From Setoptus koraiensis (lineage: Eukaryota; Arthropoda): a DNA stretch of 64,000 nt. A program made the translations under genes and the position numbers. The DNA is taken from positions 9,300,001-9,364,000 of the forward strand of contig CM106585.1 in NCBI GenBank assembly GCA_048013815.1, given 5' to 3'. How positions within the stretch are numbered: the first letter of the stretch is position 1; each line of letters opens with the position of its first letter. Below the pieces are notes generated by a model that was not told where the DNA came from, ran no database searches, and saw only the letters and a program-made list of their open reading frames with translations. Positions 10,246-23,273 of this stretch are shown piece after piece.

Positions 10246-12280
10246 ATATTTATCTCTTTTTGCATTAGACTTTTCGTATCTAACGAGTAATGGTTTCTTC
10301 ACTTTAGGCATCAAAGCCTGTTTCCCAAAACGATTTTATTATGGGTGGTACTTTTACACATATAGACATGTACACATTTACAAAGAACACGAACAAAAAC
10401 ACCTATTTCTACAAAAGCACACTACTATGGAGAGAAATCACACAGTGAGAGAGCATCTTGATCTACACATTCTAAAGCGCACAGTGAATACCACCAACCA
10501 AACTGCAGGCTTGCTCGCTGGTCTAATGGTAGAAGAGGCACGCACAGTCTGTGTATAGCTAGCCAGGACTAATATGGCTAGCTGTGTATAGTTTGAATTT
10601 CATTGTTGGCTTTTACACGAAGTTTACTCGTCGGAGATTCGTAAAAAACTGTCTACTGTGCCCATTGTGCACAGCCTCTTTATACTGTGCAATTCTCGCT
10701 CGGCTCATGTATATTGTTGGAGCAGATTCTCCAACAATTTGGCTGTTGAGTGTGTCGAATACACTTTAATTTATAACGCTAAACACTGGACATCCATCAA
10801 AGGCTGTTGTGTTCACTATGAAATGAACTCCCGAAGCGCTTTTGACAAGAAATATTCACACAGTCTGAATGTAAATCAAGGAAGAGTTGTATGGAGTTTT
10901 TCTTGCTGATCATCTCTGTTATGACATGGACAACACCAACAATAACAAATTTCAACCTGCCCTCAATTGCCGTTCTCAAATTATCTCTCTCTCCCGCTTT
11001 CTGTCTCGCTGTGTGTCTATCCGTTTCATCAGCAGCTAGAGACAGGGAACTATCCACACACCATATAACATCGTCATTTCTACACAAACACCTAGTGTTC
11101 ATAAGGTGTGTATCTGTTAGTGTGTGTGTGTGTGTGTGAGTGTTCGAATAAACTTGTAAAGGGTGGCTTAGACAGAGGGTCATATTCCGCTTCAATTTTC
11201 TCCACTCAATGCGTTGCCCTCGAAAAGTAACGCTCATTAAAGTACTTTAAAATAACCTCTGTAGAGGGCGTTCAAGAGGCCTGGAAATGTATTGTTGGGC
11301 GCCCTGTTAGGTTTTACTCTACTCTCAATGATTCCCCCTCACTAAGACTCTCTACCATGTGCCACTGTTTTGAAGGGGACCATAGTTATGTAACTGTATA
11401 ACTTCTTTGCAGGATTCGCTATCGCAATAGATGTAGGTCTGATTCTCCACTGAAAAGCACAGGCCCTCGTTCCTCGCAGTGTGACATCCACTTGTCCTCA
11501 CTGTCTGTCATCTTGTGCACATCAATACACAAGAATGCGAAGCTCTTGAATAACAGATTTACCGAAATTCCATAACATATAACTCTAACTATCTCTGGAA
11601 CAGTCACAATTAAGACGTTCCAAGTCATAAGTTTAGGCACATTTGTACGCATGAAAGATTGAACCTTGTCATTACGCAAGTCGTTCCTCTACCGAACCCT
11701 ACACTTTTTGCCCCTTCCTTTGGCATAACAACCGATGACGTATGCTTTTGGACATGCGCAAATGTGGTGATTTAGTGTAGGCGGTAAATATGAACCAATC
11801 TGGGTTTGAAACCCAGAGTTTTGGACCGGGCGTCTCGGAAAGTGGTAGAGACGATCGTTACGACTCTCAGAATGGGACCTCTTGCGGGTCCGGCTCTCGA
11901 TACTCTAAAGAGCAAAGAGAAGTCAATATTAGATGAAATTGTTTCAAGTCTCCCACTTTGTTGGGATTAGGAGGGGGAGATTTTTTCTGCGAGAAATCTC
12001 CCGTTCTCTCCCAATTGTTCATGGTTTGCGATGTATAGCCACAGCCACTCTATGAAGTGCAATGAGGAAGGGCGTTGTCCAATGTAAAACGGCATAGAGA
12101 TTAATAGACGCGATTGTATTCTATTTAAACAAACATGATGAGTGCTTTTGAGGCTCCACTTTATCATAGTGGTTTTTGGAATTCATTTTGTATATGTAGA
12201 GAGTTTGTTTTCTTTTTAAATGGTAACAAATATAAGAGAATGACATTGGAAAGATGACAATCTGGTTCTTCGAGCGCAGC

Positions 12281-12285
12281 AAAAA
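12281..12285 (-). terminator. Pol III terminator of tRNA-Lys
   Basis: Five Ts on the minus strand begin five bases after the tRNA 3' end, the usual RNA polymerase III stop signal. Confidence 0.8.
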
Positions 12286-12290
12286 GTTTC

Positions 12291-12363
12291 CGCCCCACGT
12301 GGGGCTCGAACCCACGACCACCTGGTTAAGAGCCAGGTGCTCTACCGACTGAGCTAGCGAGGC
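12291..12363 (-). tRNA. tRNA-Lys(CTT): tRNA-Lys (anticodon CTT)
   Basis: 73 nt with a complete cloverleaf: acceptor stem GCCTCGC pairing with GTGGGGC (two G-U pairs), D-arm with GCTCAGTCGGTAGAGC, anticodon loop CTCTTAA flanked by a closed stem, and T-arm GTGGG-TTCGAGC-CCCAC with a perfect B box. The discriminator base is G. No intron; CCA is not encoded. A T-run terminator follows. The upstream promoter elements are internal A and B boxes as in normal tRNA genes. Confidence 0.97.
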
Positions 12364-14406
<2,043 letters not shown>

Positions 14407-14586
14407 TCAATTGATCGAAAATTACGTAAAACTTTCCTACACAGGTAAACAAGTTGGAGAAGATTTGCAAGTCATTGTTCAATTATTTACCTACTATATT
14501 ACCATATATAGATATGCATATTATTTTAATGTCTAGTATTTCAAACAAAAAGAAAATAACAGCGACAGGATAATAATACCAATAAT

Positions 14587-14592
14587 AATAAA
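14587..14592 (+). promoter_or_regulatory. Poly(A) signal of PI4KII
   Basis: AATAAA 181 bases after the stop. The convergent minus-strand precursor gene has its own candidate signal (TTTATT on the plus strand) at 14856-14861, so the two transcripts need not overlap. Confidence 0.5.
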
Positions 14593-15212
14593 TTGCTGTG
14601 AGAGCATAGTTTACAATTTTTGGAGCAGACATATAAGTTGTTTCCTTGATCGCATGCAGCTACCGCCAAGTACAAAGACAGACTCATAACCGATGTGTAC
14701 TTAGAAATCATTCAAGTAGTGTCGTCAAGGATTGGGCTGTTCCTAATAACGACCTGACAGAAATCATTTGCACTCTCTCACACTAACACTAACACTCACA
14801 CAAACACACACACACCCTTACATACATAGATATGCGGATATAAATAATTGTTGCTTTTATTCTGGGCTTTTGACAAGTTCTTTTCAGTGAGACCTCATAC
14901 AGTCACCTTCAGACTTTTGAATGTCCATATTGATGATGGCGAAGCTGTTGTTGATAGTATCGGGGTGAAAGTATGTCGAAGTTTGTTGTTGCAGTATCAA
15001 AAGTAATAGAAATGTAGAGGCCGTGGAAAAACACAAAATCTTCTCCATGGAGGTACAATTCTTACCTGTTAGATATCGGCGCACGGCGAAGAACAACCAT
15101 TTGCTTGCGCGGACGAGCCGTCATCACCAGCGGAGGGAGAGGGGTCGTGCCGGTGTGATTTTTTTTTTGTACTTTCCCTTCCCTTTCCCATATCATTGTC
15201 GCTTTCCATTTC

Positions 15213-15818
15213 TCAACCAAGTACGTCTTCAATGAATTGCCAGCGCTTTAGTTTCATATGAACGTCAAACAGTATGTTCAGACTACCACTTTTCTGTTTC
15301 TTTTTCATGAGTTCTGTAATATCTGTGAGGGCGTGTTTCGCTAATTCCGATTTTGATAATTTGAACGGATTCTGCATTCGCATGCGTTGATGAAGTTGAT
15401 ATTTTGGTTGATTAATAAGTAACTTGTAGAACAGCCATCAGTGAGGAATCATGCAGTGATTGACGCAAGTTTTCAATTATACTTACATCTTCTCCAAGTT
15501 CGTCCTGACTCAGTTCTTGCTCACCGTAAGACGATGAATCTCTTTTTAGCTCTGCCGGCGGGTCCTCACCGCAACCACCATAGATGTTGCATAGAGTTCG
15601 CTTCTACATTTAACAATTGTGAGTGCGTTGATAATGTTGACAGTTTGCTTGATTAATAAATAACTTGTAGAGCAGCCATCAGTGAGGTATTATACTGATT
15701 GAAGCAAATATTTAATCATACTTACACTTGCTTGCAAAGGTAGGGCTTGCGAGGTCAACACTGAGCCAACACAAAATGTTGCTATCAAAAGGATTGCGAC
15801 ACCTTTTCTCGGGCCCAT
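15213..15818 (-). CDS. Putative CCAP-like cyclic peptide precursor 1 (three exons)
   Basis: Exons 15818-15726, 15603-15487 and 15371-15213 join, all in phase 0, to 122 residues. Both donors are GTAAGTAT; acceptors end ATGTAG and ATGCAG. Residues 1-25 form a signal peptide (core VAILLIATFCVGSVL). Directly after it comes a dibasic KR and then TLCNIYGGCG (34-43), followed by EDPPAEL, a second KR and an acidic Ser-rich spacer. Exon 3 encodes a Lys-rich amphipathic tail (about residues 71-122) ending RWQFIEDVLG. The two cysteines four residues apart with Asn after the first and Gly before the second resemble CCAP (PFCNAFTGC-amide), but the residue after the motif is Gly-Glu rather than Gly plus a basic cleavage site, so normal amidation is doubtful. 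A likely 5' UTR donor (GTAAGT) sits at about 15994-15989. Small secreted precursor is well supported; peptide-hormone role is inference. Confidence 0.72.
15408..15446. repeat. Duplicated intron segment, copy in intron 2
   Basis: This 39-base block in intron 2 of the peptide precursor matches 15649-15687 in intron 1 with only two differences, and the homology extends, more weakly, over both whole introns from donor to near the acceptor. Confidence 0.9.
15649..15687. repeat. Duplicated intron segment, copy in intron 1
   Basis: Partner of 15408-15446 in the same relative place and orientation within intron 1 (122 bp against 115 bp for intron 2). Confidence 0.9.
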
Positions 15819-17183
15819 CGTATTGTTTTATCGCTAGGTCACGCTAGTTATTTGTGATAGCAACAAATAATATCGTAGATGGATAATCAACTGTTGTCCG
15901 ACAGATGCCAAGAACTAATAGTGGAATGCTGGAGAACTAATTTTCAAGTTTCTTGTTGACACTAATACATGTATACTGTCTTGAAGTGACTTACGCTACA
16001 CCTAGACATGAAACGTAATATATAATTCACACTATCATAATGTTACGTTACTGCATACAACTCGTTTGTTCTCTGTATTGGATAACTCTCAATGTTGTCA
16101 GTTGAAATCGGCGCAATGCTTCAGCCACCTTGTCGGACCCTCAGTTAGATCGTGGTCGCATTTATATTATGCCGATAACAAGCATGCGATCTAATAATGT
16201 TAGGCTATCTGCCTTTCCCATTTCATGTGGTAAGCTCCTCATAGTTGGAGCCCAACAAAAAAGTTGAGCACTGAGCAAGTGGGCCACACTATTTTATTGA
16301 GTAATTATTTCCATATGCGCTAAACTTTTGCATGCCATTGATTGAAACAGCTATTTCCATCTAGTTGAGCGTTTATTTCATTCTCAATCTGAATAATCTC
16401 TTTTACAGTTTGTTTGTCCATCATTGGCGCTCTCCAAATCATTGTCCAGTCCAGTGTGTTAGTGGCTCAGTAAAATTATATGATTTAGTGCTAGTCTCTT
16501 TTTCATTTGGTGATTGCTTTGCTGCGAGCGAGTGGAACAATGGCAGTTGCGTATGGAGAGTAGTAATGAATGAAATTAATATTACCACTGGCAGTTATTT
16601 AATGAACTTTATAATCAATATAAAACAAAAGCACAGTTGGAAGAAACTTATAGAGATTGGTTTAGAGACTGTATTCTTTTAGCCACTCTCACTGGCTTAA
16701 GTATCTCTAACTAAGCCAATTTATGAAAGATGTTACTACTACTAATAGCTGAAATTAGTAAACTTCGGGAACAATTTCTCTCAGTGTGGCATCATGAAGA
16801 CTACATAATCTGAATCAGTGGCCCAATAAATTTCAGTCCTTTTTAGACCACTTTCCGTTTCAATAGCCTCCTGTGACGCACTTGTGAAGCAGATCTTAAC
16901 GAGATTGACATTCTCCCACATCTTATGACTTCGAATAGATTGGGTAGAACAGCTCCCATGATGATCGACTCAGTTGATAATGTCATCCGAGGCCAGATCT
17001 ATCGCCACCTAGCTCACAAAAGAAAATGAATGAGTAATTTAATGAATAGCCCAATATCAGCTAACAGACACAGGCTTCGTCGGAAAGCTTTCTAGTTTTA
17101 GTCTGTTGCGATAGAATTCAAGTTACGGCTGCATTAATTACAACTCACGATCCAGCATTCCGGCAAGAATGGACTGGCTTCAC
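15819..17183. other. Intergenic region between peptide precursor 1 and cyclase gene
   Basis: Includes the presumed promoter of precursor 1 (transcribed leftwards), with a possible 5' UTR splice donor near 15994 and acceptor near 15842. A 105-residue frame at 16365-16682 lacks any conserved feature and is left uncalled. No repeats stand out. Confidence 0.5.
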
Positions 17184-17189
17184 TTTATT
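17184..17189 (-). promoter_or_regulatory. Poly(A) signal of cyclase-family gene
   Basis: AATAAA on the minus strand, 62 bases beyond the stop codon at 17251. Confidence 0.65.
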
Positions 17190-17250
17190 TTGTTCGTTCA
17201 AACTGTTTTTGGGTAACAAACAGACTCAAAAACATTGTCCGTTCTCTTGT

Positions 17251-18661
17251 CTATCTCAGGTGCATCATTGTGGAAGTTAACATAAGGCAAACAAACATGC
17301 AGATGAAATTGAAATTAACTGCCGCTGTTGCGGAAGGTGCAGCTCCTGATGTTTGATGCAATGAATAGTGATCTCCAGAAAATTTGTCATTCGTTTGAGC
17401 CACGAGTCTCACAGGTGAGCCAGATGCTGTCTCAATCGGCAATGGTAAAGCGCTTAGTCTAATAGATGTTGCGTTGATAAGCTGTTTCAGATTTGAACTA
17501 ACATTTTCCAAAATGTAAACATTGGCATTACAGAAAATTACATGAGCTATTGGATCCATGTTGTTCTCTGAGTCGATCGAGCTGCTTCCGTCTGCCGATG
17601 GTGCATCCAAACCGACTCCGATAACTGCCCGGTTGTCTACTAGAAATAAGGCCGCTTCTTTGGTGAAGCCGGGTATTTTCAGGTCGGATAAATTTTTAGT
17701 ATCGCTGCCGAAATAATCGCTGGCGCCCTTTGACCAAAATTCGCTAATTCCGGTATATATTAGAACCTGAATAATTGGTGATAATGAGTTATTCGATGCA
17801 TGATTAGAAAAGTTGCAACATGATTTGGGAGTGCCTTTTTTCATTTTATCAATCAACAAGTGACCTACCACTGAATTGTTGGCAATCTTTGACTTGCTCT
17901 TGTTCTCAAATTCCTCCAGGTCTTCTCTTGTGAACTGATACGTTCGATTCCTGTTCAAGATGAGTGGATTTATATCTCAATTAGTGAATGGGGTATGATG
18001 AATAGAGTTAATGAGATAGAGAGGTGCATAAGATATACTTACTTTGTAACCTTGTCACTCAAGTCGATCACGTAGGCAGGAACATTCACCAATCTGTCCA
18101 GCGGTATCTTATCGATAGACCATTTATCTGATAGGGAAGGGTATTAAATACATTTGGTTAGATTAGACAAACATCGCTGAACAAGTATATTGAGGTCAAG
18201 TAATGATAGATGGTGGCTTGGCCAGATACAAACCTTGGGCGAAATGAATGGGTGCATCCATGTGAGTGCCAGAATGGAGATCCATTTCGAGCCGGTCGCT
18301 CTTAACGCTGATATGGTCAGATGGGATAATGATGCATTTTGAGAAGTTTGATCAAGATTGAAAATAGTTAATGTTAGTTAAGTAGAGTATATTCTGGTCG
18401 TGGCACGTGAGTAGAATTGCGTGTCAATACTAACTAGTAGGTTTCGTTCTTGTTGAATGCCTTCGATTTGGGTCCACTTGTTAGGATTCTGTATGATACA
18501 TCTTGCAGCGAAACCCAATGCAAGGTTTCGTTATTGATGGCGTAACTCAATTCAATGAATTCCGGTCCATGATGATGGTGAAAACAGTTGATAACAAGCG
18601 CTAGACTTGCCAATAGCAACAATACTGGCAGGCACATAGTCGTTTTATTGTTGAGTATCAT
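17251..18661 (-). CDS. Secreted cyclase-family hydrolase (kynurenine-formamidase-like), four exons
   Basis: Exons 18661-18435, 18307-18234, 18127-18043 and 17950-17251 join in phase to 361 residues; introns are 127, 106 and 92 bp. Residues 1-26 form a signal peptide (core CLPVLLLLASLALVI) followed by a short His run. The family metal signature HSGTHMDAPIHF lies at 87-98 (His87, His91, Asp93 as ligands), then KWSIDKIPLDRLV, and near the end GVGLDAPSADGSS with a later His in AHVIFCNANVYILEN. This fold (Pfam Cyclase) includes bacterial kynurenine formamidase and isatin hydrolase, metal-dependent amide or lactone hydrolases; animal members mostly lack assigned substrates. The last about 20 residues are hydrophobic (FICMFVCLMLTSTMM), suggesting a GPI-anchor signal or a membrane tail. 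Exon 1 could also start at the internal Met nine codons in. Confidence 0.92.
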
Positions 18662-20104
18662 TTTGTTTATGTTGCGTACTATTGGGAACTTGGATGCTTC
18701 AATTTTAATTAAGTTTGCTTGTAAATAAAATGAGAGTTATGAATTGACAATTTATTTGTTTGATGTGAAGTGTTCGACAATCAGAGTGCTAATGATACTT
18801 CAGACGCAATTACTTGGCTTCATATACGTACTGTCTGGACGTTTGATTGAATTGCTACTGCGGCCAGTTTTCTGCATGTTCCATTACAATGAATCAATGC
18901 TGTGAGAGTGATATGACGATATGACGAAATGTGTTTTAATCATCAAGGCGCAAACTGGGCTTGTCTCAAAACTATGTTGCCTCACACGATTACAACTGCA
19001 ACGAGTTAAGTTGGTTTGCTGTTGGAAACATTGACGACAAACGGACAAACGGATCGCATGTACAAATATCAGTCTGTATATCAGTGATGAACAGACTCTA
19101 TGATGCTAGCTAATAATCACTTTTGACGCCCATATATATTCTCTCGTCGCGTCTGTATTTGTTTGTTTATTTGTATTTCGTTTTGGAGCACATTCGTCTT
19201 TGGGGAAAGCTCTAAAATATGATGCCATTACAATGAGAATTTGGCGCTAGTCTTGTGCTTCTCAACTGAACGATTGTTCACAGTGTGTCTGTCTGTAAAC
19301 TTTAGATGATGTCAGCGAGTTGACATTTGAGTGATAAAGAAGATGAAGAAGAGTGAGCATCTCTCATGTGTATAGTTCATCATGTGTATGAGCCCAGCCA
19401 GTGCCCAATTCGACACTGCACACACTGGCATGCAAATTATCACCATAATGATAAAATCAAAAGTTTTCATTTGCGAATAAGAGACCAGTGTCAAATGTTC
19501 GCAACAAACTAATCGATAGAGAGATTATCTGGTGCATAGGCCAAATTCCAGACAATCGAAAGAACACCAATTGAGGCAGAGATCTCTAGTGGCCAATTGA
19601 GCTGGCTGCTAGCTTTTGTTAGATCAAGAGTGTCGGTCGGTGATTGAGTGAATCAACAGTCGAGTGTAGTATGTTTTACACATTTCCAGTCAACCTTTCA
19701 AAATCGTGCCGATCGCCAGCTAGAGAGACTGGGCGAAAAACCAAAATTTTTGTTTATTTAACAAAGTCGTTGCGGATTTACAAAGTATCACGCCTGTGTC
19801 CCGCTCGATGCAGATAAATACATCGTTGTGCGTAATGTACAAAGACAAAATAAATTCATCACTAGCTGAATAAAGATCATGATTTTGAATCATTCTCAAG
19901 TCAATCATTCCAGAGCTGTTTTCAATATGAGAGAGGGCCCTTAAAGTTCAAATGCCACAGCTACAGTCTTGGGGCGCGATGCTGCTGTAAAAACAATGTT
20001 TGCATTGTTGTTACTATCACATAGCGCTGGATTCACATAATAATAACAATGTTGAGTTATGTAATGTGTCTAGGATACTGTGTGATACCAAGTGCTCATC
20101 TGAT

Positions 20105-20130
20105 TTTACGCAATTCGCGAATTGCGTAAA
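20105..20130. repeat. Perfect 26-bp palindrome
   Basis: TTTACGCAATTCG is followed immediately by its exact reverse complement, with no spacer. It contains the CGCAATTCGCGAATTGCG core. Confidence 0.95.
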
Positions 20131-20297
20131 GTCCGCAAGGGTCCGCTTCTTGCTTTCATTGTGATGGCCCAGTTGAAGGCGCGTTATTGGACCATAGCCT
20201 GCGCCGCCTGATCAACCGTGCCAATTATACATTTAACGAGACACCGCAAACTAAAATTGCTTGCATTTGAGGCCCTGCAGATGCCCCTTGCGGATCT

Positions 20298-20326
20298 TTT
20301 TCACACTTGCGACGAAAGTGTGAAAA
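20298..20326. repeat. Hairpin with 11-bp perfect stem
   Basis: TTTTCACACTT and its reverse complement are separated by seven bases. Confidence 0.9.
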
Positions 20327-20486
20327 TATCGAAGCTAACTCATCACAGTTATTTTTTTATCCTTTAACTTTTCACTTTTACTTGCTGGTTTTGCTTTGTG
20401 GATACAATGAAACGGATCATCGAGCGTGAATGAATGATGAAGGCAATTTTACATTGTGTGCTTTATCCTACTCGAGGAAGATAACC

Positions 20487-20505
20487 GTTGGGTCAACGAC
20501 CCAAC
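20487..20505. repeat. Hairpin with 8-bp perfect stem
   Basis: GTTGGGTC and its reverse complement flank the three-base loop AAC. Confidence 0.85.
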
Positions 20506-22625
20506 AAGCAGCCTCTAACGAGACTACAAAGTGTGAGAGACTAACCCTAGCTTAGTAATTGAAGCCTAAGAGAAGACATATTGTCATAATGTAAAACAAC
20601 GATAAATAAGAGAATAAGAGACCAATGCAAAGACAATTCCCGTAGAAATGATTGGATAAGTTCGTCAGTTTCTAATTGGACGTAACATCAACATTGGTGT
20701 CTGGTGTTAGCTAATGTTGTTGACTAATTGCGATGACTGAACGTCAATTGTCACCAACTAATTGTGTCTATTCAAAGTTATACTAAACAAGTCTTGACTA
20801 TCTGAGCGCTACTAACTCGCTATCATGATGGGCTCATGTGGCGAAATTTGCCTATCCACGTACACCATTAAACGATTACCACAAAAACTTGGTGTCATCG
20901 TTTCGACTAATGAATCGTCAATGAAATGACACTATTGACGATCTTTGATCGGCGCATCCGGTTACAACTCAATGGCGCTCCTTGTTTATCAAGCTAAAAA
21001 TTGAATGCTAAATAATGTTGAAAGAGGGACGAAAATTGACCGTATTCTGAGTGCATATTGAGGAAATTTTTATCGCAGTCATAATTAATTATCTAGGTGA
21101 ATGCAAGATCAAACTGCAAATCACCTGATAAAAACAGATTATCGGACTATAGACAAGTTGATCAAACTAAATTGGAAATTCTATTGAATTTTATTGATCC
21201 GCAAACTGACGTGCTACGATCAGAGCGCATTCAAAGTTTTTCGATTAGAATCAACGCAATTATTGGCTAGCGGTTCGGTCATGAATAATTATGGCGAGAC
21301 GTGCTTTATCTGTGAGAGGGGCCTCCTATACCTTTGTTCCACTTGATGTATTGTAGATGTTGTTTTGTCCGTGTATACAATGTTGTAACAATGTTTACAT
21401 GTACAAATGCATATTTATATAAAATATCTAAATATGTATATGATGGAATAACTGTGGCTGAAAGAATGTTAGTTAGATAAGGAATTCTCGCTACAGTAAC
21501 AATATATTTGCATAGCAGCAGTGGACAGGGGACGATTAACGCCACACAGCGCCATTGTTTTTGTTTGTTGTTGGTCTGGCTGGCCCCTTTACGCAGCTTA
21601 TCAGAGCTTAGTTTCTTCTGTGTGATCATTGTGAGCCATCTTGTACTGTATTCACTGCGAGCATATATTGTAGTGCCGATTGTTTGGATGGGCTGCTCTG
21701 ATAGTGAGAGAAACATTATTTAGTAGTAGTAGTAGTATACGGTAAGCGATAAAGATTATCGCTTGTTCGTAATTCACCTGTATTCGACGGATCACAGCGA
21801 CGATAACGCGAATATAAGTGATAAATAGTGTGCTGCGTCTAGCCAACTACAACAGTGATTTTGGGATACTCAAGTTTGGGACTACATTGATATATGAGGA
21901 AGTGGCCCATGATTCGAATGCCACCCCCGTAACTGGGGTGTTGATGGTTTATCTAGACCAATGGTGTTGGCTCAAAATGTCAATATATGTAAATGTAGAT
22001 GATCGACGTCTAGGTAATAGGCGACACTCTTGGTCAGGTGTTGTTATCTGCTGGGTAACATAGTGCACAAGTGCGAGTGTAGGTGGCTTTTGTACTGTAT
22101 GTGAGTGTGATTTGCATAAATCACAGACACACGTGGATCAGTAATCTTGGATCAGTCTAGACGAAACAAAACAAACAACAAAGAATGAGCTACCTCAAAC
22201 AATGACGCCACAGTTACATAGCGACTTGCCATTCAATTGTGCCTCATTTTTGTATTTAGATGTGATTGAATAATGCATAATTCTCAATACTTGCATACAC
22301 TTTGGATGCTTAATTTACTGGTAGCCAGATAGACGGATATTTGGGTCATGTGGCGACGACGCGACCCATTTAGTGCGTGATGGTGTCGTGATGAATGGTG
22401 TCGTGGTTGAACGGATTTTGGTCAGTTGAACAATCGCAATCAAACAGTCAGCAACATTTTATTTTACTATTGAGTTATTTATTTATCAAATAAATATTCA
22501 TAAATAAATAAACGACAAGTATAGTGTTTTAAGTGAGTGAGCCTATTGGAAATACAACCAGAGTTATACAACAAAACCCACCGTTTTCTGCCTAGTCAAT
22601 GCCAGTTATTGTGAAAGAACACAAA

Positions 22626-23273
22626 ATGCTCTCAATCAGTTTTCTACTAATTAGCGGCATTATTATAATGCGAACAAACCACATCTATTGTGATGATACG
22701 GCGAATCGCGGCCAGATCACCGATCTGGCGGCCATCAAACGGGGCCCCGGGTTGTCACAGCAGAAGCAGCAACAACAACAGCAACAACCACAAAAGCAAA
22801 CACCTTCAGCGACATTAAGCGACAAAAGAGCTGCCAACAGTGAATCAACAATAAAAGTGACCACTGACAGTGACCGCTTGCAAAACTTACTAAAAAGACG
22901 CTCCAAGAGGCCATTTTGTAATATTTATATGGGTTGTACGTCGCACATAACAGGCTCACAACACGACAATAGCAATAATAATAATGATAATAATAATAAG
23001 ATAAATAATATGGACAAAAAAGTGTCCTCTACTTTTGAGGATGTCATACAAGACATCATATGGTCGTATCCCAGCAAACATTCGTCGCATCATCGCTCGG
23101 TACAATCGCTGCCAACGGTGGTGACACAACAGCAAGTTCCTTCGTATCGTCAGCAGTTGGGCGCTAAACAACTGGTAGACTGGGTATTGAGTAGAAGTAG
23201 CAATAATGATTATAATATCCTCAGAGACAGCGATGTCATAAATGTAATCGAGGCCGGGGTTGAGTTTGATTAG
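22626..23273 (+). CDS. Putative CCAP-like cyclic peptide precursor 2
   Basis: The frame opens at 22599, but the ATG at 22626 places the hydrophobic segment (LSISFLLISGIIIM) at the very N-terminus as a signal peptide, giving 215 residues. Numbered from 22599, a poly-Gln spacer (about 54-65) leads to LLKRRSKR, a multibasic cleavage region, followed by PFCNIYMGC (105-113; bases 22911-22937) and then TSHITGS. An Asn-rich run and a longer tail (FEDVIQDIIWSYPS, QLVDWVLSRS, NILRDSDVINVIEAG) follow. PFCN...GC matches CCAP (PFCNAFTGC) at six of nine positions and precursor 1 at six of nine. Unlike CCAP, the motif is not followed by Gly-basic. The single-exon reading is uncertain at the 3' end; a GTTGAG near the stop might be a donor. 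Secreted neuropeptide-like precursor is inference from layout. Confidence 0.65.
   Translation: MLSISFLLISGIIIMRTNHIYCDDTANRGQITDLAAIKRGPGLSQQKQQQQQQQPQKQTPSATLSDKRAANSESTIKVTTDSDRLQNLLKRRSKRPFCNIYMGCTSHITGSQHDNSNNNNDNNNKINNMDKKVSSTFEDVIQDIIWSYPSKHSSHHRSVQSLPTVVTQQQVPSYRQQLGAKQLVDWVLSRSSNNDYNILRDSDVINVIEAGVEFD

Larger units (their letters stand above)
9575..12280. other. Intergenic DNA between DAP5 and tRNA-Lys
   Basis: Contains AT microsatellites, the presumed DAP5 promoter or first exon, and two hairpins near 11.8 and 12.0 kb. The many short frames show no conserved domains; several are simple translations of GT or AT repeats. Confidence 0.6.
18662..22625. other. Gene-poor region with hairpins
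   Basis: No conserved coding exon was found over about 4 kb. It must hold the divergent upstream regions of the cyclase gene (leftward) and peptide precursor 2 (rightward). Between 20.1 and 20.5 kb are three strong inverted repeats listed separately. Confidence 0.5.

Noticed and set aside
12121-12321. 66-residue minus-strand frame running through the tRNA gene
   Set aside because: The start of the translation comes from tRNA-Lys sequence, a well-known false ORF.
14884-15096. Minus-strand frame with a hydrophobic start (MEKILCFSTASTFLLLLIL), just beyond a CAG/GTAAGA donor
   Set aside because: It lies downstream of the stop of peptide precursor 1 on the same strand, probably in its 3' UTR; the product is only about 54 residues from the inner Met, with no recognised family or separate promoter.
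15213-15603. Reading the YGGCG segment of precursor 1 as part of a Kunitz inhibitor domain
   Set aside because: Only two cysteines follow the signal peptide and the rest of the Kunitz pattern is absent.
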